Shown here: piece by piece, positions 48,113 through 58,327 of the stretch | How positions within the stretch are numbered: position 1 is the first letter of the stretch | How the letters are laid out: each line of letters begins with the position of its first letter | DNA from: Coptis chinensis | Taxonomy: Eukaryota; Streptophyta; Magnoliopsida; Ranunculales; Ranunculaceae | Direction: 5' to 3' | DNA: 64,000 nt | Assembly (NCBI GenBank): GCA_015680905.1 | Contig: CM027378.1 | Location: 54,771,501 to 54,835,500, forward strand | Notes under the pieces: generated by a model | Databases searched by the model: none | What the model was told of the DNA's origin: nothing | What the model saw: the letters and a program-made list of their open reading frames with translations, nothing else | Program-made: the position numbers and the translations under genes

Positions 48113-49310
48113 TTACAATTGCCTTGCTGTCAAGGCCAAATTCCAACTTTCAGCAATATCATATCGAGCTCTAAGCCATTGGCGCATTACTGGAGGAACC
48201 GGACAATCTTCAACAAGTTCAACATTGATAAAATGATTTCCACCAACATGTGCGCTACCCAACACTTTTTTCACTCTCTCAGGATTTGCTTGGGTTCTCA
48301 GCGGCATGATAAGGAAGCACTGACAAGCTCCTAAATGCAAGAAGACAACATTAAATCTTAAAGCAAATAGGTATCCAGCAAAGGATATGCTCATCCACTT
48401 ATTTAAGGGTGCGTAACCTTCTTCATATAGGATTTCCTTCATCGCAAAAAAAACCTCACTTTGATTGTACAAAGTACAATAAAGGGGAAAGTTGTCAGTA
48501 AGCTCTTCGTACAAGTCCTTTCTCATCTGCGGCCATTCTTCTTGACTTCTTCCAAATGCAATGCAGAAAGCTCTATAACCGCAGTTGCCATCGCCTACAG
48601 GGTCATGGACTCTAACAATGTATTTATGCATTTCTTCAAGAATATCCAACCCATAATCCTTCTCGTCTTTCCAAACTCTAACCCATCTCTCACATTTCGT
48701 GGTGTGGCTATTTTTGGAGAAGGCTTATTTCTTGGTGTTGTTGTTTTTGGAGAAGACTTATTTCTTGGTATGGTTGTTTTTTGTGTTTTTGGAGAAGGCT
48801 TATTTGTTGGTGTGGTGTAGGTGTTTTGGGTTGGTATTTTTGGAGAAAGCTTCTTTCTTGACGTGGTGTGGGTGTTTTGGGTGGGCATAGTATTTGATAG
48901 TGACGAGACCCACTCCTCATGGTCATGTTGAGAATGTTCAAAATGAGATGGATCTCACTTTGAAGAGTTCTCATCTCCAGTTGGAAGCTTTCTGCTGCAG
49001 CTACCTTTTGGCCAACCTTTGATTTTTGCTTCCTCACGAAGCGGTACTAGCCATGTACTTTCTGGTACGACAATCTCCATAAGCTTCCTAATCATAACCC
49101 TTTGCTCTTCTTCAGAAACCATTGCAAACCTATTCATGAACAAGTCCATCAAAGGTGTAATATCAGGACCAACACCCACTAACACATTGGGAGAAGCAGA
49201 CAATATTTTCTAAAAGGGGTCGATAGCAGTCAAAGGGATGGACCGCTCTTGCTCTTCAAACTCAAACAATTCGAGTTTGCAGAGGATCGGTTCCCGGATA
49301 GTGGAAAATA
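48113..49310 (-). pseudogene. OTU-domain protein of Mutator-transposase type, C-terminal relic
   Basis: On the minus strand a linker-like segment (PLMDLFMNRFAMVSEEEQRV, then IKGWPKGS..SSK, stop, DPSHFEH) leads through a proline/lysine repeat (PRNKSSPK type) into an OTU fold (DPVGDGNCGYRAFCIAF with the catalytic Cys in DGNCGYRA, NKWMSISFAGYLFALRFNVV, GNHFINVELVEDCPVPPVMR with the catalytic His in GNHF). The KGRPKGS..KRDPS-like link joins MULE/FAR1-type transposases to OTU domains in plant transposons. A TGA replaces Arg near 48955 and the frame shifts near 48660. The transposase catalytic part is missing. Convergent with the PMD gene. Confidence 0.72.
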
Positions 49311-49404
49311 ATTCTGCATATAGAAAAATAAAACAAGAGTCTCAAACAATTTGCATTTAGTTTTAAAGTCACAAAAAAAAAATGAACTTCTAACTAAATT
49401 TAGT

Positions 49405-49567
49405 CCAAACGACCCAACCATGTAGTTTTATATAGGGTCCAAACGACCCAGCCATGTAGTTCTATAGTGTCCCCAAACGACCCAGCCATGTCATTCTATA
49501 ATGTTCCCAAACGACCCAGCCATGTCGTTCTATAGTGTCCCCAAACGACCCAACCATGTCGTTTGGG
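49405..49567. repeat. Hairpin-repeat array B (5 units of 33-34 bp)
   Basis: Five units of CCAAACGACCCAGCCATGTC followed by GTTCTATAGTGTC-like spacer. Only the last unit keeps the full inverted arm GTCGTTTGG; the others have decayed right arms (GTAGTTT, GTCATTC). The array lies directly upstream of the OTU relic. Confidence 0.9.
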
Positions 49568-49992
49568 CTCGGGTTTTGCATTCATTCATTCATTCAATCA
49601 ATCAAGTGTTTTATATTCATTATAATCAAGTGTTACCTCATTATTTAGGTTTGCACTTTGTCGTCGACGATTTCTCGGCATCTCATTTGCTCGACTAGTT
49701 GCATCTTCAAATTCTTCAACTTGACCTTCAACATTTTGTTCCACTTCTTCACTTTCAATATATCTTCTATTTTATCCTTTTTTAATTTGTTATTGCACCT
49801 CAAACATTATCTCAAATACTTCTTCTTCATCTTCATGTTCCATTTAGAGAAACTTGAGTATTCTAATATGTAGAGAAACTTGAGTATATAGAGAAATTTG
49901 AGTATTCTATGTAAGGAGTAAGAATTTTGATGAAAAAAGGAGCAAGGAGGAATAAGGAGTATTCAATATATATTTGAAATTTTGATATATTT
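49568..49992. other. Spacer without gene
   Basis: AT-rich sequence with TTCATTCATTCATTCAATCAATC simple repetition at its left end and a GAGAAACTTGAGTAT repeat near 49850-49905. The open frames here are composition artefacts. Confidence 0.5.
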
Positions 49993-50562
49993 TGAATAAT
50001 TTAGTGAAATATGTTTGTAAACCCTAAACCCCAAACTAGTTTATTATTCACAATTGAATAAAAAAATAAAAAATAATAAGTTTAGATATAAAACAAATTA
50101 TTATTTTAGATTTGGATAATTGAGTAAAATATGTTTGAAATTAAATTTTTTTTATGTTGGTACGAAATTTGTAAACCCTGAACCTTAAACCCAAATCCCC
50201 AAATCCCCAAATCCCTAAACAAGTTTATGATTCAAAATTTGAAAAAGAAAATAAAAAATAATAAGTTTAGATATAAAACAAATTATTATTTTGAATAATT
50301 AAGTAAAATATGTTGGTACAAAATTTGTAAACCCTAAACCCCCCCCAACCTAGTTTATGATTCACAATTTTAAAAATAAAATAAAAAATAACAAGTTTAG
50401 ATATAAAACGAATTATTATTTCGAATAATTAAGTGAAATATGTTGGTACGAAATTTCTAAACCCTGAACCCTTAACTCCAAACCCCAAACTAGTTTATGA
50501 TTCACAATTGAAAAAAAAAAATAACAAGTTTAGATATAAAACAAATTATTATTTTAAATTTT
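49993..50562. repeat. AT-rich tandem repeat with telomere-like boxes, 4 units
   Basis: Four units of about 125-180 bp share AAATATGTTGGTACGAAATT, then AAACCCTAAACCCC-like text, CTAGTTTATGATTCACAATT and AAGTTTAGATATAAAAC. Every unit carries a telomere-like AAACCCTAA or AAACCCTGAACC box. Unit lengths vary through extra CCCAAATCCC or A-run segments. Confidence 0.85.
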
Positions 50563-50837
50563 AGCATGTTTGATTACATGTTTTAACTTGGTTATATAGA
50601 TACTATGTCATAACATATAAAGAGTGCAGAGTGCATGTAATTGTGTTGGTGTAACTAATTGTGTTGTTCCTAACCCAATTTTTTAAATCGGATTTCAATT
50701 TTCCTAATTCAATTGGGATGTGTTGATAATTGATCATTACTAATTCAATTTTGCACGTAATTATTTAAATAAATTATTATACACTTATGATCGATTAATT
50801 ATTTGTATTATAAGAAAAGTGTAATTGGTGTTTATGT

Positions 50838-51110
50838 CCAAATGACTTCACCATATCGCTCCATAGAAGTCCTAGACGACCCAGCCATGCATACTGCTTG
50901 CATGTGATACCAAATGATTAGCCAAATCTAAAATGCACACTCAAACGATGTGGCCAAGTCGTTTGAGTGCATACTCAAACGACGTGAGAATATCATTTGA
51001 GAATACACTCAAACGACATGACCATATCGTTTGAATGTTACTCAACACTCAAAAGACTTTGACCATATCGTTTGAGTGTATACAAAAACGGCCTGGAGAG
51101 TTCGTTTTGG
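50838..51110. repeat. Hairpin-repeat array C (about 8 degenerate units)
   Basis: Units of the form CTCAAACGA..TCGTTTGAGTG, with loops such as TGTGGCCAAG and CATGACCATA. Outer arms are longer here (CACTCAAACGA / TCGTTTGAGTG), so units fold into stems of about 11 bp. The first units are degenerate. The array ends about 350 bp before the LIN exon at 51462. Confidence 0.85.
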
Positions 51111-51461
51111 CGAGACTGATTGAATTGGTTGTTGGGCCTGGGCTTTGATGGCAAACTTGTAAAATGGCAAATTTGTAAAAAAAAATTTTTTTGAAGGGTT
51201 GCACAATCCAATTTCACGAGTGCCCAACCAATATTATCAACAATAACATTCTCCAAAAATTACCAGTTTGTTTGTGACATACAGCAATTTGAACAGTCAT
51301 AAAATGAACTCGCCTACAAAATATATTTCCTTTTACCTTGCATTACCTTACATGAATTGCCCATCCTATCTGGAGTTCTTGCCAATTGACACTTGATCTG
51401 CTTAACATACACGAGAAAATAGTTGCCTGTTAAGCACTAATTAAGCATCTTTCATTTATAG

Positions 51462-52898
51462 GTATGGGCTATCAAATCAGAAGAAATTCACTGTACCCAG
51501 GTTCACGAGGTGAAAGATGCAGTACACGTGTTGGCAGCTTATACAAGCTTTGCATGCTTTGCTTCTCAAGGAACTGGACTTAAGGTGATGCATCTGGATG
51601 TTTTCTGAAAAAACGGAACAACAAATGTTATATTTTCACATATTCATTGGATCTCTGTTTATATATGGTCGCAGATATATAACTGGACTGGAGTTCCAAA
51701 GCCCATAAACTTCAACAAGTCTGTTAAGTGCCTCACCATCATGGACAAAAAGTTATACTGTGGATGCACTGGTTACACCATCCAGGTAACATAGACAGCA
51801 ATTAGTAAAGATTATCAGTTTCTTCATTGTTGTTTCACTGCCTTTATTTAATTTAACCCTTCAAGGTTTTCTACTATTCAATTATATTTTTCCTGTACAA
51901 AATCTCACTGCATATAGAATAAACTTGAGTAGAGACTTATTATCTCTGGAATAGTATGAATGTCTGACCTCTAGTCCTCTATAAACAATGAAACATAAAT
52001 GTGATGCATGGCAGGAGGTGGATTTGAACAAAGGCGCATCAACTACATTCTTCTCTGGGACGAAAAAGTTGTTGGGGAAGCAGATTATACACGCACTTTG
52101 TATTCGTGATGGTTTTCTCTTTGCTGGTGGTTCTTCAGTTGATGGGATAGCAGGAAAGGTATGCCGTCATACTAGATTGTCGAAGGCCTCATTACGAATT
52201 GCTGAAAGTTTTTTTAGCCTTTCTTTCCCTTCCAAGTTCATAGCTGAAGATCAATTACTTGATTCTTGCATGAGAAAGTGCAGTCCAAAAATGTGGTTAT
52301 AAACTTATAACTTATAACAACTTAACAAACATCATATTCAGTTATTCACCACAGGTCATGAGTTTAAGAAAAGAGAACGACCAAAGGGCAATAAGCCGCA
52401 AATCACAATTCTAACTCTGCCATGAAGGCATGAATTAATAAAGTTTTGCATAAACCTTCCATTATTGTTGCATAAGCACCATCAATAAATTACGTTACAT
52501 CCATGAATCTAAATTCTCATATATACAAATTACCTTGACGGTGTTTTCCCTCTCTACCGGGGCGGCAATTCGATCATTGCCAACAGGATTCGATATTTAC
52601 TGCATTGCCGTCAACAATGATTTTGTATTTACTGGAACCAAATGTGGCGTTATCGATGCCTGTTTGAGAGAACGGCTTATTAGAGTTGGTTCACTCAGGA
52701 TAAGTGGTGCGCGAAACACAAGAATCACGTCTTTAACATCAGATTCAGATGGAGATATGCTCTTTGCTGGTTCTTCCGATGGCAAGATCCAGGTTTGACA
52801 CGAAACACTCGAGTAACTTTGACATTCTATTCATGATACTTCTAGATTCTAACTTGAGTTCTTCGACTATGGATTTGCAGGCCTGGGCTCTGGACTAA
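51462..52898 (+). pseudogene. LIN: LIN-like exon cluster 2 (remaining WD40 repeats, C-terminus)
   Basis: Five exons encode VWAIKSEEIHCTQVHEVKDA, IYNWTGVPKPINFNKSVKCL, EVDLNKGASTTFFSGTKKLL, FSLSTGAAIRSLPTGFDIYC and AWALD-stop (TAA, 52896-52898). Each exon taken alone is open and family-like. The exon at 52541 is preceded by GACG rather than an AG acceptor, so normal splicing into it looks impaired. The 11.5-kb intron before 51462 is swollen by inserted DNA. A stop codon and 3' untranslated sequence follow without a further gene until the Tourist-like MITE. Confidence 0.85.
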
Positions 52899-53276
52899 GA
52901 GGTACATTGCCACACCGGAAATTAACAGTTGAAATTTGTAAATAATGTAATTGTTTAGCCCCATATGCAAATTACTCGATGATTTGCCACTAAAATAAGT
53001 CAGTGTAGCTTAGAATCAGATTCAAAAAGGTAATAGTTAATTTCTTTACGTGGCGAGCACTCTTTAAATTACGAATGTATGTGAGGGCAAGTTAAAAGAT
53101 AAACAATATGCGTTTGGAAGATTCCAATACCAGTTCTATCAAGACCAATCCCATGAAACTGAGAAGCTGCAGAAAAACTGATATCTAAAGGAATGTCCCA
53201 ACACCACATAACATCTATGCTCGGGAGTCCTAGGACCGGAAATCTGAACAGTCAACAGTATTTGCACCCCAACTAA
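52899..53276. other. LIN 3' flank
   Basis: No gene. Probably the 3' untranslated and downstream sequence of the LIN-like gene. No canonical AATAAA close to the stop was noted. Confidence 0.5.
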
Positions 53277-53667
53277 TGGCATCTCTAATAGAGAGTGTAA
53301 ACCGGATAGAGTGTAAAGTCTACACTCCAAATATCAAAAAACTCTTTCTAATGGGGGTGATATACGGTATAATATGTAGATAATAGAGGTAGAGAATTCC
53401 TCATCTCACTACCAGTAGATAAATAGTTCGGGCGACACTTTAACCAACATCTGAACAAAGTTACTTAAAGTGACGTCATAGTTTAAATTAAAAGAGTAAG
53501 TGAGTCTGAGTTTAAAATCCAATTCTTTTTACACTTCTCCACTGTGAGTATAGAGTGTAGATATTTATAAGCTATAAATTGTATGCAATTAAAGTTGTAA
53601 AATCCTAATAGCACCTACGTGGAGTCTAGGTAGAAGTGTAATTTTACACCCCCTATTGGAGATGCCC
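53277..53667. mobile_element. Tourist-like (PIF/Harbinger) MITE
   Basis: A 391-bp unit begins TGGCATCTCTAATAG and ends CTATTGGAGATGCCC, an imperfect terminal inverted repeat of the classic GGGCATCTCCAATAG type. It is flanked by TAA on both sides (53274-53276 and 53668-53670), the target duplication of PIF/Harbinger elements. Subterminal AGTGTAAA / TTTACAC motifs are also inverted. It lies between the convergent ends of the LIN-like and NUP188-like genes. Confidence 0.85.
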
Positions 53668-54763
53668 TAAACACGACTGTTTTCCTTTGCAAGAACACAA
53701 TCATCCAGCAGCACTGAATTTAACAAGCAATCCTCTGCCAGAGATTTCTTGGCAACGACTCTGAGGGTTCAGTATAGAAGACTGTTATTTGCATTGACCT
53801 GGAAATTCCTTGCATATCAAATCCTGCTTTCGTGTAGTCAGTATATCTCACTCTGAATTAACTGTTAACAGAATAATTGGAAAACATTTACTTGATTTGC
53901 CAACCGTGAGAAACAGTGCTTTACAAGTTGGTGCGTAATACTAATACATTTTCTTTGCTTTGTTTTACGCATTTACATCAAACCTTGTCAACACATGAAC
54001 CACTTGCAAGAAACCATCAGCCTGCAACATGCCAGGATACACAAATGATATTATCTGTCCTAACGACTTCAGTGAGGGTTTCAGAGATGTATGCTCTTCG
54101 GCCACTACAAAGGAACAACAAAAAAGATGGATATTATCATTGGCAACAAGAGAAACATTTTTCAACCATAATACTATTTGCACCCTGGAGGATTAATACC
54201 TTGCACCAAAATTTTGAATTCCTTTGAAAAATCCTCAACATGTCCAAGCACAGGTCTAATTCCACAACTACAACTCTGTGCAACACAAAATTCCAAATAC
54301 AAGCTTTTCTCCAACATTTGCAGCATCAAAAAACAAAAATCCTGGATTTCGCACTGCATCTGCTTTGACTTGTTGGTCTGGCACAGTTCACTAACAATAG
54401 CAATTGCTTGATCCTGCAATACCACAAAGAACACAGATGTTGTCATGTTAATATTCTAGGTCAGCCACAATAATCTTAAAACATTCGCAGTTTTTATTTC
54501 CCCCTCCTTTTCAGTAGGTTGACCAGTGAACTTTGTTATTTGATGGCAGCAGTAAATTGTTTCTTTATTTGGAAAACAAACAACCGAGCCTATGGAAAAA
54601 ACCATATATTTTTTCTTTTTTCTTTTTCCCCATCAGCATTCATGAAGTATATATGTTGGAGTGACTTCTACAGGGGCCAAGTATATAGCTTCAGTTCCTT
54701 TACATCTAGGTCTAGCACTCTAGCACCCTGAAAAGTGTAAGAAATAAAATCATTCTACATCAC

Positions 54764-56320
54764 CTGTAAACCATGCAGAATCTCAGGTAGGAAGTTCGGG
54801 AAAATGTGCAAGATTTATGAATCCCATTTCCTCTGCCCTGTTGGCAGCTTCAGTGGCTTGCAGACAAAGAAAATTCAAAACAAGAACTGCAATTCTATAA
54901 ATCTGAATTGTGACTACATTTGAAAAATGTGTGAGAAACCAAATCACTTTGAGCTGTCTGATCCGCACAAAAGGGAACCAACACAGTGCTTGAAAATACA
55001 GGACTATGAGTTCTAGGCACACACCCAATAGGCAAAAGAGAAAACCACCCATGTTTGCAGTTAATAAATGAAGGTTTTCTGTTCAAGTCAATCTCCTCTT
55101 TAAGTGCCGGAGGGCACAGGAGAGGTGCAGTCCTGCCAGAAGATTCCGCAATGCATTGAGCTCCCCTGCTTATGAAAGCTAAAAGATGAATACTTCTCTC
55201 TCTTATCTGTGAATTCATTTCCTTCATTGATTTAAGCCACGACTTTCGATGTTTTGCAGCTACACAGATGAACATGAGAGTATGCTCTATTTCCCTCAGA
55301 GCAGTTAGAGAAGTTCGTGTCTTCTGAGTCCGAGCTCTTTTTTTTCCATGAACATCAGATGGAAGATAAGAAAGATCAAGATGATATAGCATTATATAAT
55401 CTTTCTCAGCGAAGAAGTATGGTATGACAGTGTCCACGAAATCAACACATGACGAACTGCCTCCAAGAGAATATATCATTGCTGTGACAACAGTCAAGCC
55501 ATGTCCCCATCATATATGCTGACGCTTTTCATCTTCACCTGTTGAGATTGGAACCTCACTTCCATCTTGAACAGAAAAGACAGTCTGCTGGTCCAATAAT
55601 ATATTTATTAGCACTTTAAGAGAGAAAAAGATTAGCAGTTTGAAGCATCTCTGCCCCTCTAATTCTTGCAAGGGTCAAAAGAAATTTCAGAATTATCAGA
55701 ATGCATGGGAAAGAATCCTTTTCTCGAAGCTTCTGAATGACAAGTTGCCACCTTAGATGCTTCTGAATAATGGGTAACCAAGTACTAGAGGTCAAGAAAC
55801 CATTCAGTATTAGATCCATCAAAGCTACTGAAAGATTACAACAGTCGACAATTTCGATACAGCTGCAGAGAATTGGTATCAGCCCAAGACACAGGAGAGA
55901 AACTTCAGCAGATTTCTTATCTTCTTTTTCTTGAAAACTTGAACTGGACTGAAAGCACTCAGCTGACAAGAGAAGTGCCAGAAGAAAGAAGTTCATGATC
56001 GCAACAAGTGCATCCATTGATGGTACTATGCTGCACAGCACTCTAAGGCTGGTAGCTGAAGTTTTCAAGACAAGTGCAAATATACGCAAAGAGAGCAGCC
56101 TGTTTTTTTTCTCTGAAAACCTTTTGCATAATAGTCTGATTAAACAGAGAATCAATTCTGCTTGTGCTCCAAAGAAATTGATAATATCTGCAGAAGGTCC
56201 CACAGCAGAAACTAATGATTCGACAGTTGTCTGCAAACATTTGCATACACCTTCAACGCATGAGCTAAGGAGTGTCTCAGACATCCCTCTAACAATTGAT
56301 CCCGTCTTTATCTCAGTCAA
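54764..56320 (-). pseudogene. NUP188: NUP188-like largest exon
   Basis: The exon starts after TTGCAG (56326-56321) with LTEIKTGSIVRGMSETLLSS and ends ILHGLQ before GTGATG. It covers the helical-repeat C-terminal region. The reading is family-like throughout but changes frame near 55625, 54925 and 54795 and has a TGA at 55512-55510 from an apparent three-base insertion. Neighbouring exons are at 57149-56767 and 54413-54200. Confidence 0.88.
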
Positions 56321-57588
56321 CTGCAAGAGCATGGAAAAAGAGAACAGGAAAAACAAAATTCAATGCATATTTGCATTCGAGATTTGACTAACATAATAGT
56401 TTCCTGTGACAGAAATGTGTCTCGCACAAATGAAAACTAAACTAAAATCAACCAACCAAGACAGCATCACCAGATCAACACAGTACCGAACCAAATCCAC
56501 AGAGTGTATAAATGCGTGAAACAAAGATGAGACAGTATCTACAACAGTGCATGTGTACGGAAGAAACAAACAATCTTGATTTTTGCTCAGTGGACGAGTG
56601 GTCAGGTTGTGGTGTTTCAACGTTTCGCCATGGGACACACACCTACTCTAGACTGAAAATAAGGTGAGATGTACCATAATGCATGTCTGTGTACTGTGGG
56701 GACTGCTCCATACAACTGATTATATTTGGTGCATGTGATGCACTGGTTTTTCTTTCGGAAACTTACATTCCCCCCCATACACAGATAAGACGGTTGTCAA
56801 TGCCTTCAATGCACAAAGCTTGGAACTCAAGAAAAATGACATCAAGTTTGCATCTTGCATGTATGACAACATCTTTTCCACTATCGCTTTCGATGCCTCC
56901 CACTTCGAATGGTCCCAGAACGGTAAACCCAGATCTTTTCGTATGAATACAAGGTCAAACATGTAAACATCACTGACATGACCCAGAAAGTCCCTTTTAT
57001 AGTTGTGCTTGGTCTGAGAGAAATTCGACTGCAGCAGAAACTGGGCGAGCTCTTTGAATGGGGGAGAATTCATCTTACGACCCTCTAGTTCACCTTGTAA
57101 ATGATAGTAGAGATCGCTGAGTATTAAACTATTCAGCTCCTTACCTCCACTGCAATCAGAAAGAGATGAATTGAAAGAAATTGGATAAAGTAACAGAACA
57201 AACCGAACCCAAAGCATATGCAAACTGAAATGTTCATATCACCAAACTAACAGATAAAATTGAAAGAAACACTTCAAACGAGGGATCATAGCAATATTAA
57301 AAGTAGAAATGTTCATAAATGCTTTATCATTTTCTCCAGACCAGCCTTCTGATCCCCCATCCTCCTGGACCTGTTAGTTAACTTCTTCTCACCGGCAGAG
57401 CCTACCTTCTTATTTATGATTGGGCTTGTGACTGGAATAACAAGAGTGTCACAAAGCACAACTTCCAATAGGTCTTGGGACTCAAAACATCTTGTTATGA
57501 TACTAACAGATATTATACGATTTTCCTTGTTCTTTGGAATATTTGATTCCATCAACTTGTGTAGAAACAATTACACCTTCATATTTAG

Positions 57589-57769
57589 CTGTGTTGCATG
57601 GGTACAGGACGGAGTGTCTGGTTTGGACACGGGTACGACGATTTGGACACGGCAAGATCTGAGAATTAGGGTCTGTTTTGCTTGTGTCTGAGTGTCCGTG
57701 TCCGTACCCGTGTCCACAGGACACGGGTACGCGATACAGAGGAAATTAGGGCGTACCCATGCAACAGAG
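57589..57769. mobile_element. Small hAT-like MITE in NUP188
   Basis: A 181-bp unit begins CTGTGTTGCATGGGTAC and ends GTACCCATGCAACAGAG, a terminal inverted repeat with one mismatch in 17. It is flanked by a perfect 8-bp duplication ATATTTAG (57581-57588 and 57770-57777), as expected for hAT elements. Inside is a perfect 13-bp hairpin (57703-57731). With the duplication it adds 189 bp to the host, a multiple of three, but it carries a stop in the upstream exon's frame. Confidence 0.85.
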
Positions 57770-58011
57770 ATATTTAGAAATGAAATATTTATTTCCACCC
57801 CAATAATACTTCCTCCACTTCTGAATTTCTGATATGCCATTCACATTTGTATATACATCCAGCGCATGTAAAGCATGTGGGAGCTGATCAGAATGTGAAA
57901 TCATTAAACTAGTGAAATCTAGGCCAACCCAAAGTTTAATCTCAGGTCCTAGTCCAGGAGACAACAGAGGTATCATTTTTTCCCGAAACTTTAACTTTAT
58001 GGGAGACCATA

Positions 58012-58327
58012 TGATGTATCTTTGTCGCGGAAGCAAGAACAATAGATACACAATGTATAAAGATACCCAAAACTAGGGTTTAATGAATAAAAACGAACTT
58101 TTAATGCAATAATAATAATCAAGTCTGAAAATCTTAAGGTTTACATCTGCTTATATAGAGAACTAGTTAACAAATCCTAATCATAATAGAACTTGGGAAA
58201 CTAAAATAGAAGCTAGTCTAATTCTAATTAACTAAGGATTTAAAATAGAAGTAGAATAAAAGATAAACTCTAGCTGTAGCATTATGCATGTGCTGTGCAC
58301 ATGATAATCTATTGCGTCCTCGCATCA
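58012..58327 (-). repeat. 3' LTR of the Reina-like element
   Basis: 316 bp from TGATGTATCTTTGTCGCGGA to CCTCGCATCA. The adjoining inner sequence (minus AGCTGGGGGGAT) is the polypurine tract. Confidence 0.95.

Larger units (their letters stand above)
38938..52898 (+). pseudogene. LIN: LIN/CERBERUS-type U-box E3 ligase, WD40 C-terminal part, decayed
   Basis: Exons of one plus-strand gene: about 38938-39001, 39090-39214, 39290-39409, 39845-39971, 51462-51584, 51675-51785, 52015-52158, 52541-52792 and 52881-52898. The end reads AWALD-stop, as in LIN/CERBERUS proteins, a family of U-box, ARM-like and WD40 ubiquitin ligases known from nodulation and infection signalling. Most junctions have GT..AG borders. 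The U-box half is absent from the window: the first exon abuts copia elements. Lesions include a TGA at 39305 where the family has Cys in ELWSC, frame changes near 39345 and 39950, and no AG before the exon at 52541. The gene is probably inactive, though its last exons are well preserved. Confidence 0.85.

Noticed and set aside
51123-51240. TGGCAAACTTGTAAAATGGCAA as a Mutator terminal inverted repeat for the PMD-OTU cassette
   Set aside because: No convincing partner was found on the left side of the intron; the poly-T/ACAAAT near 43080 is too simple to count.
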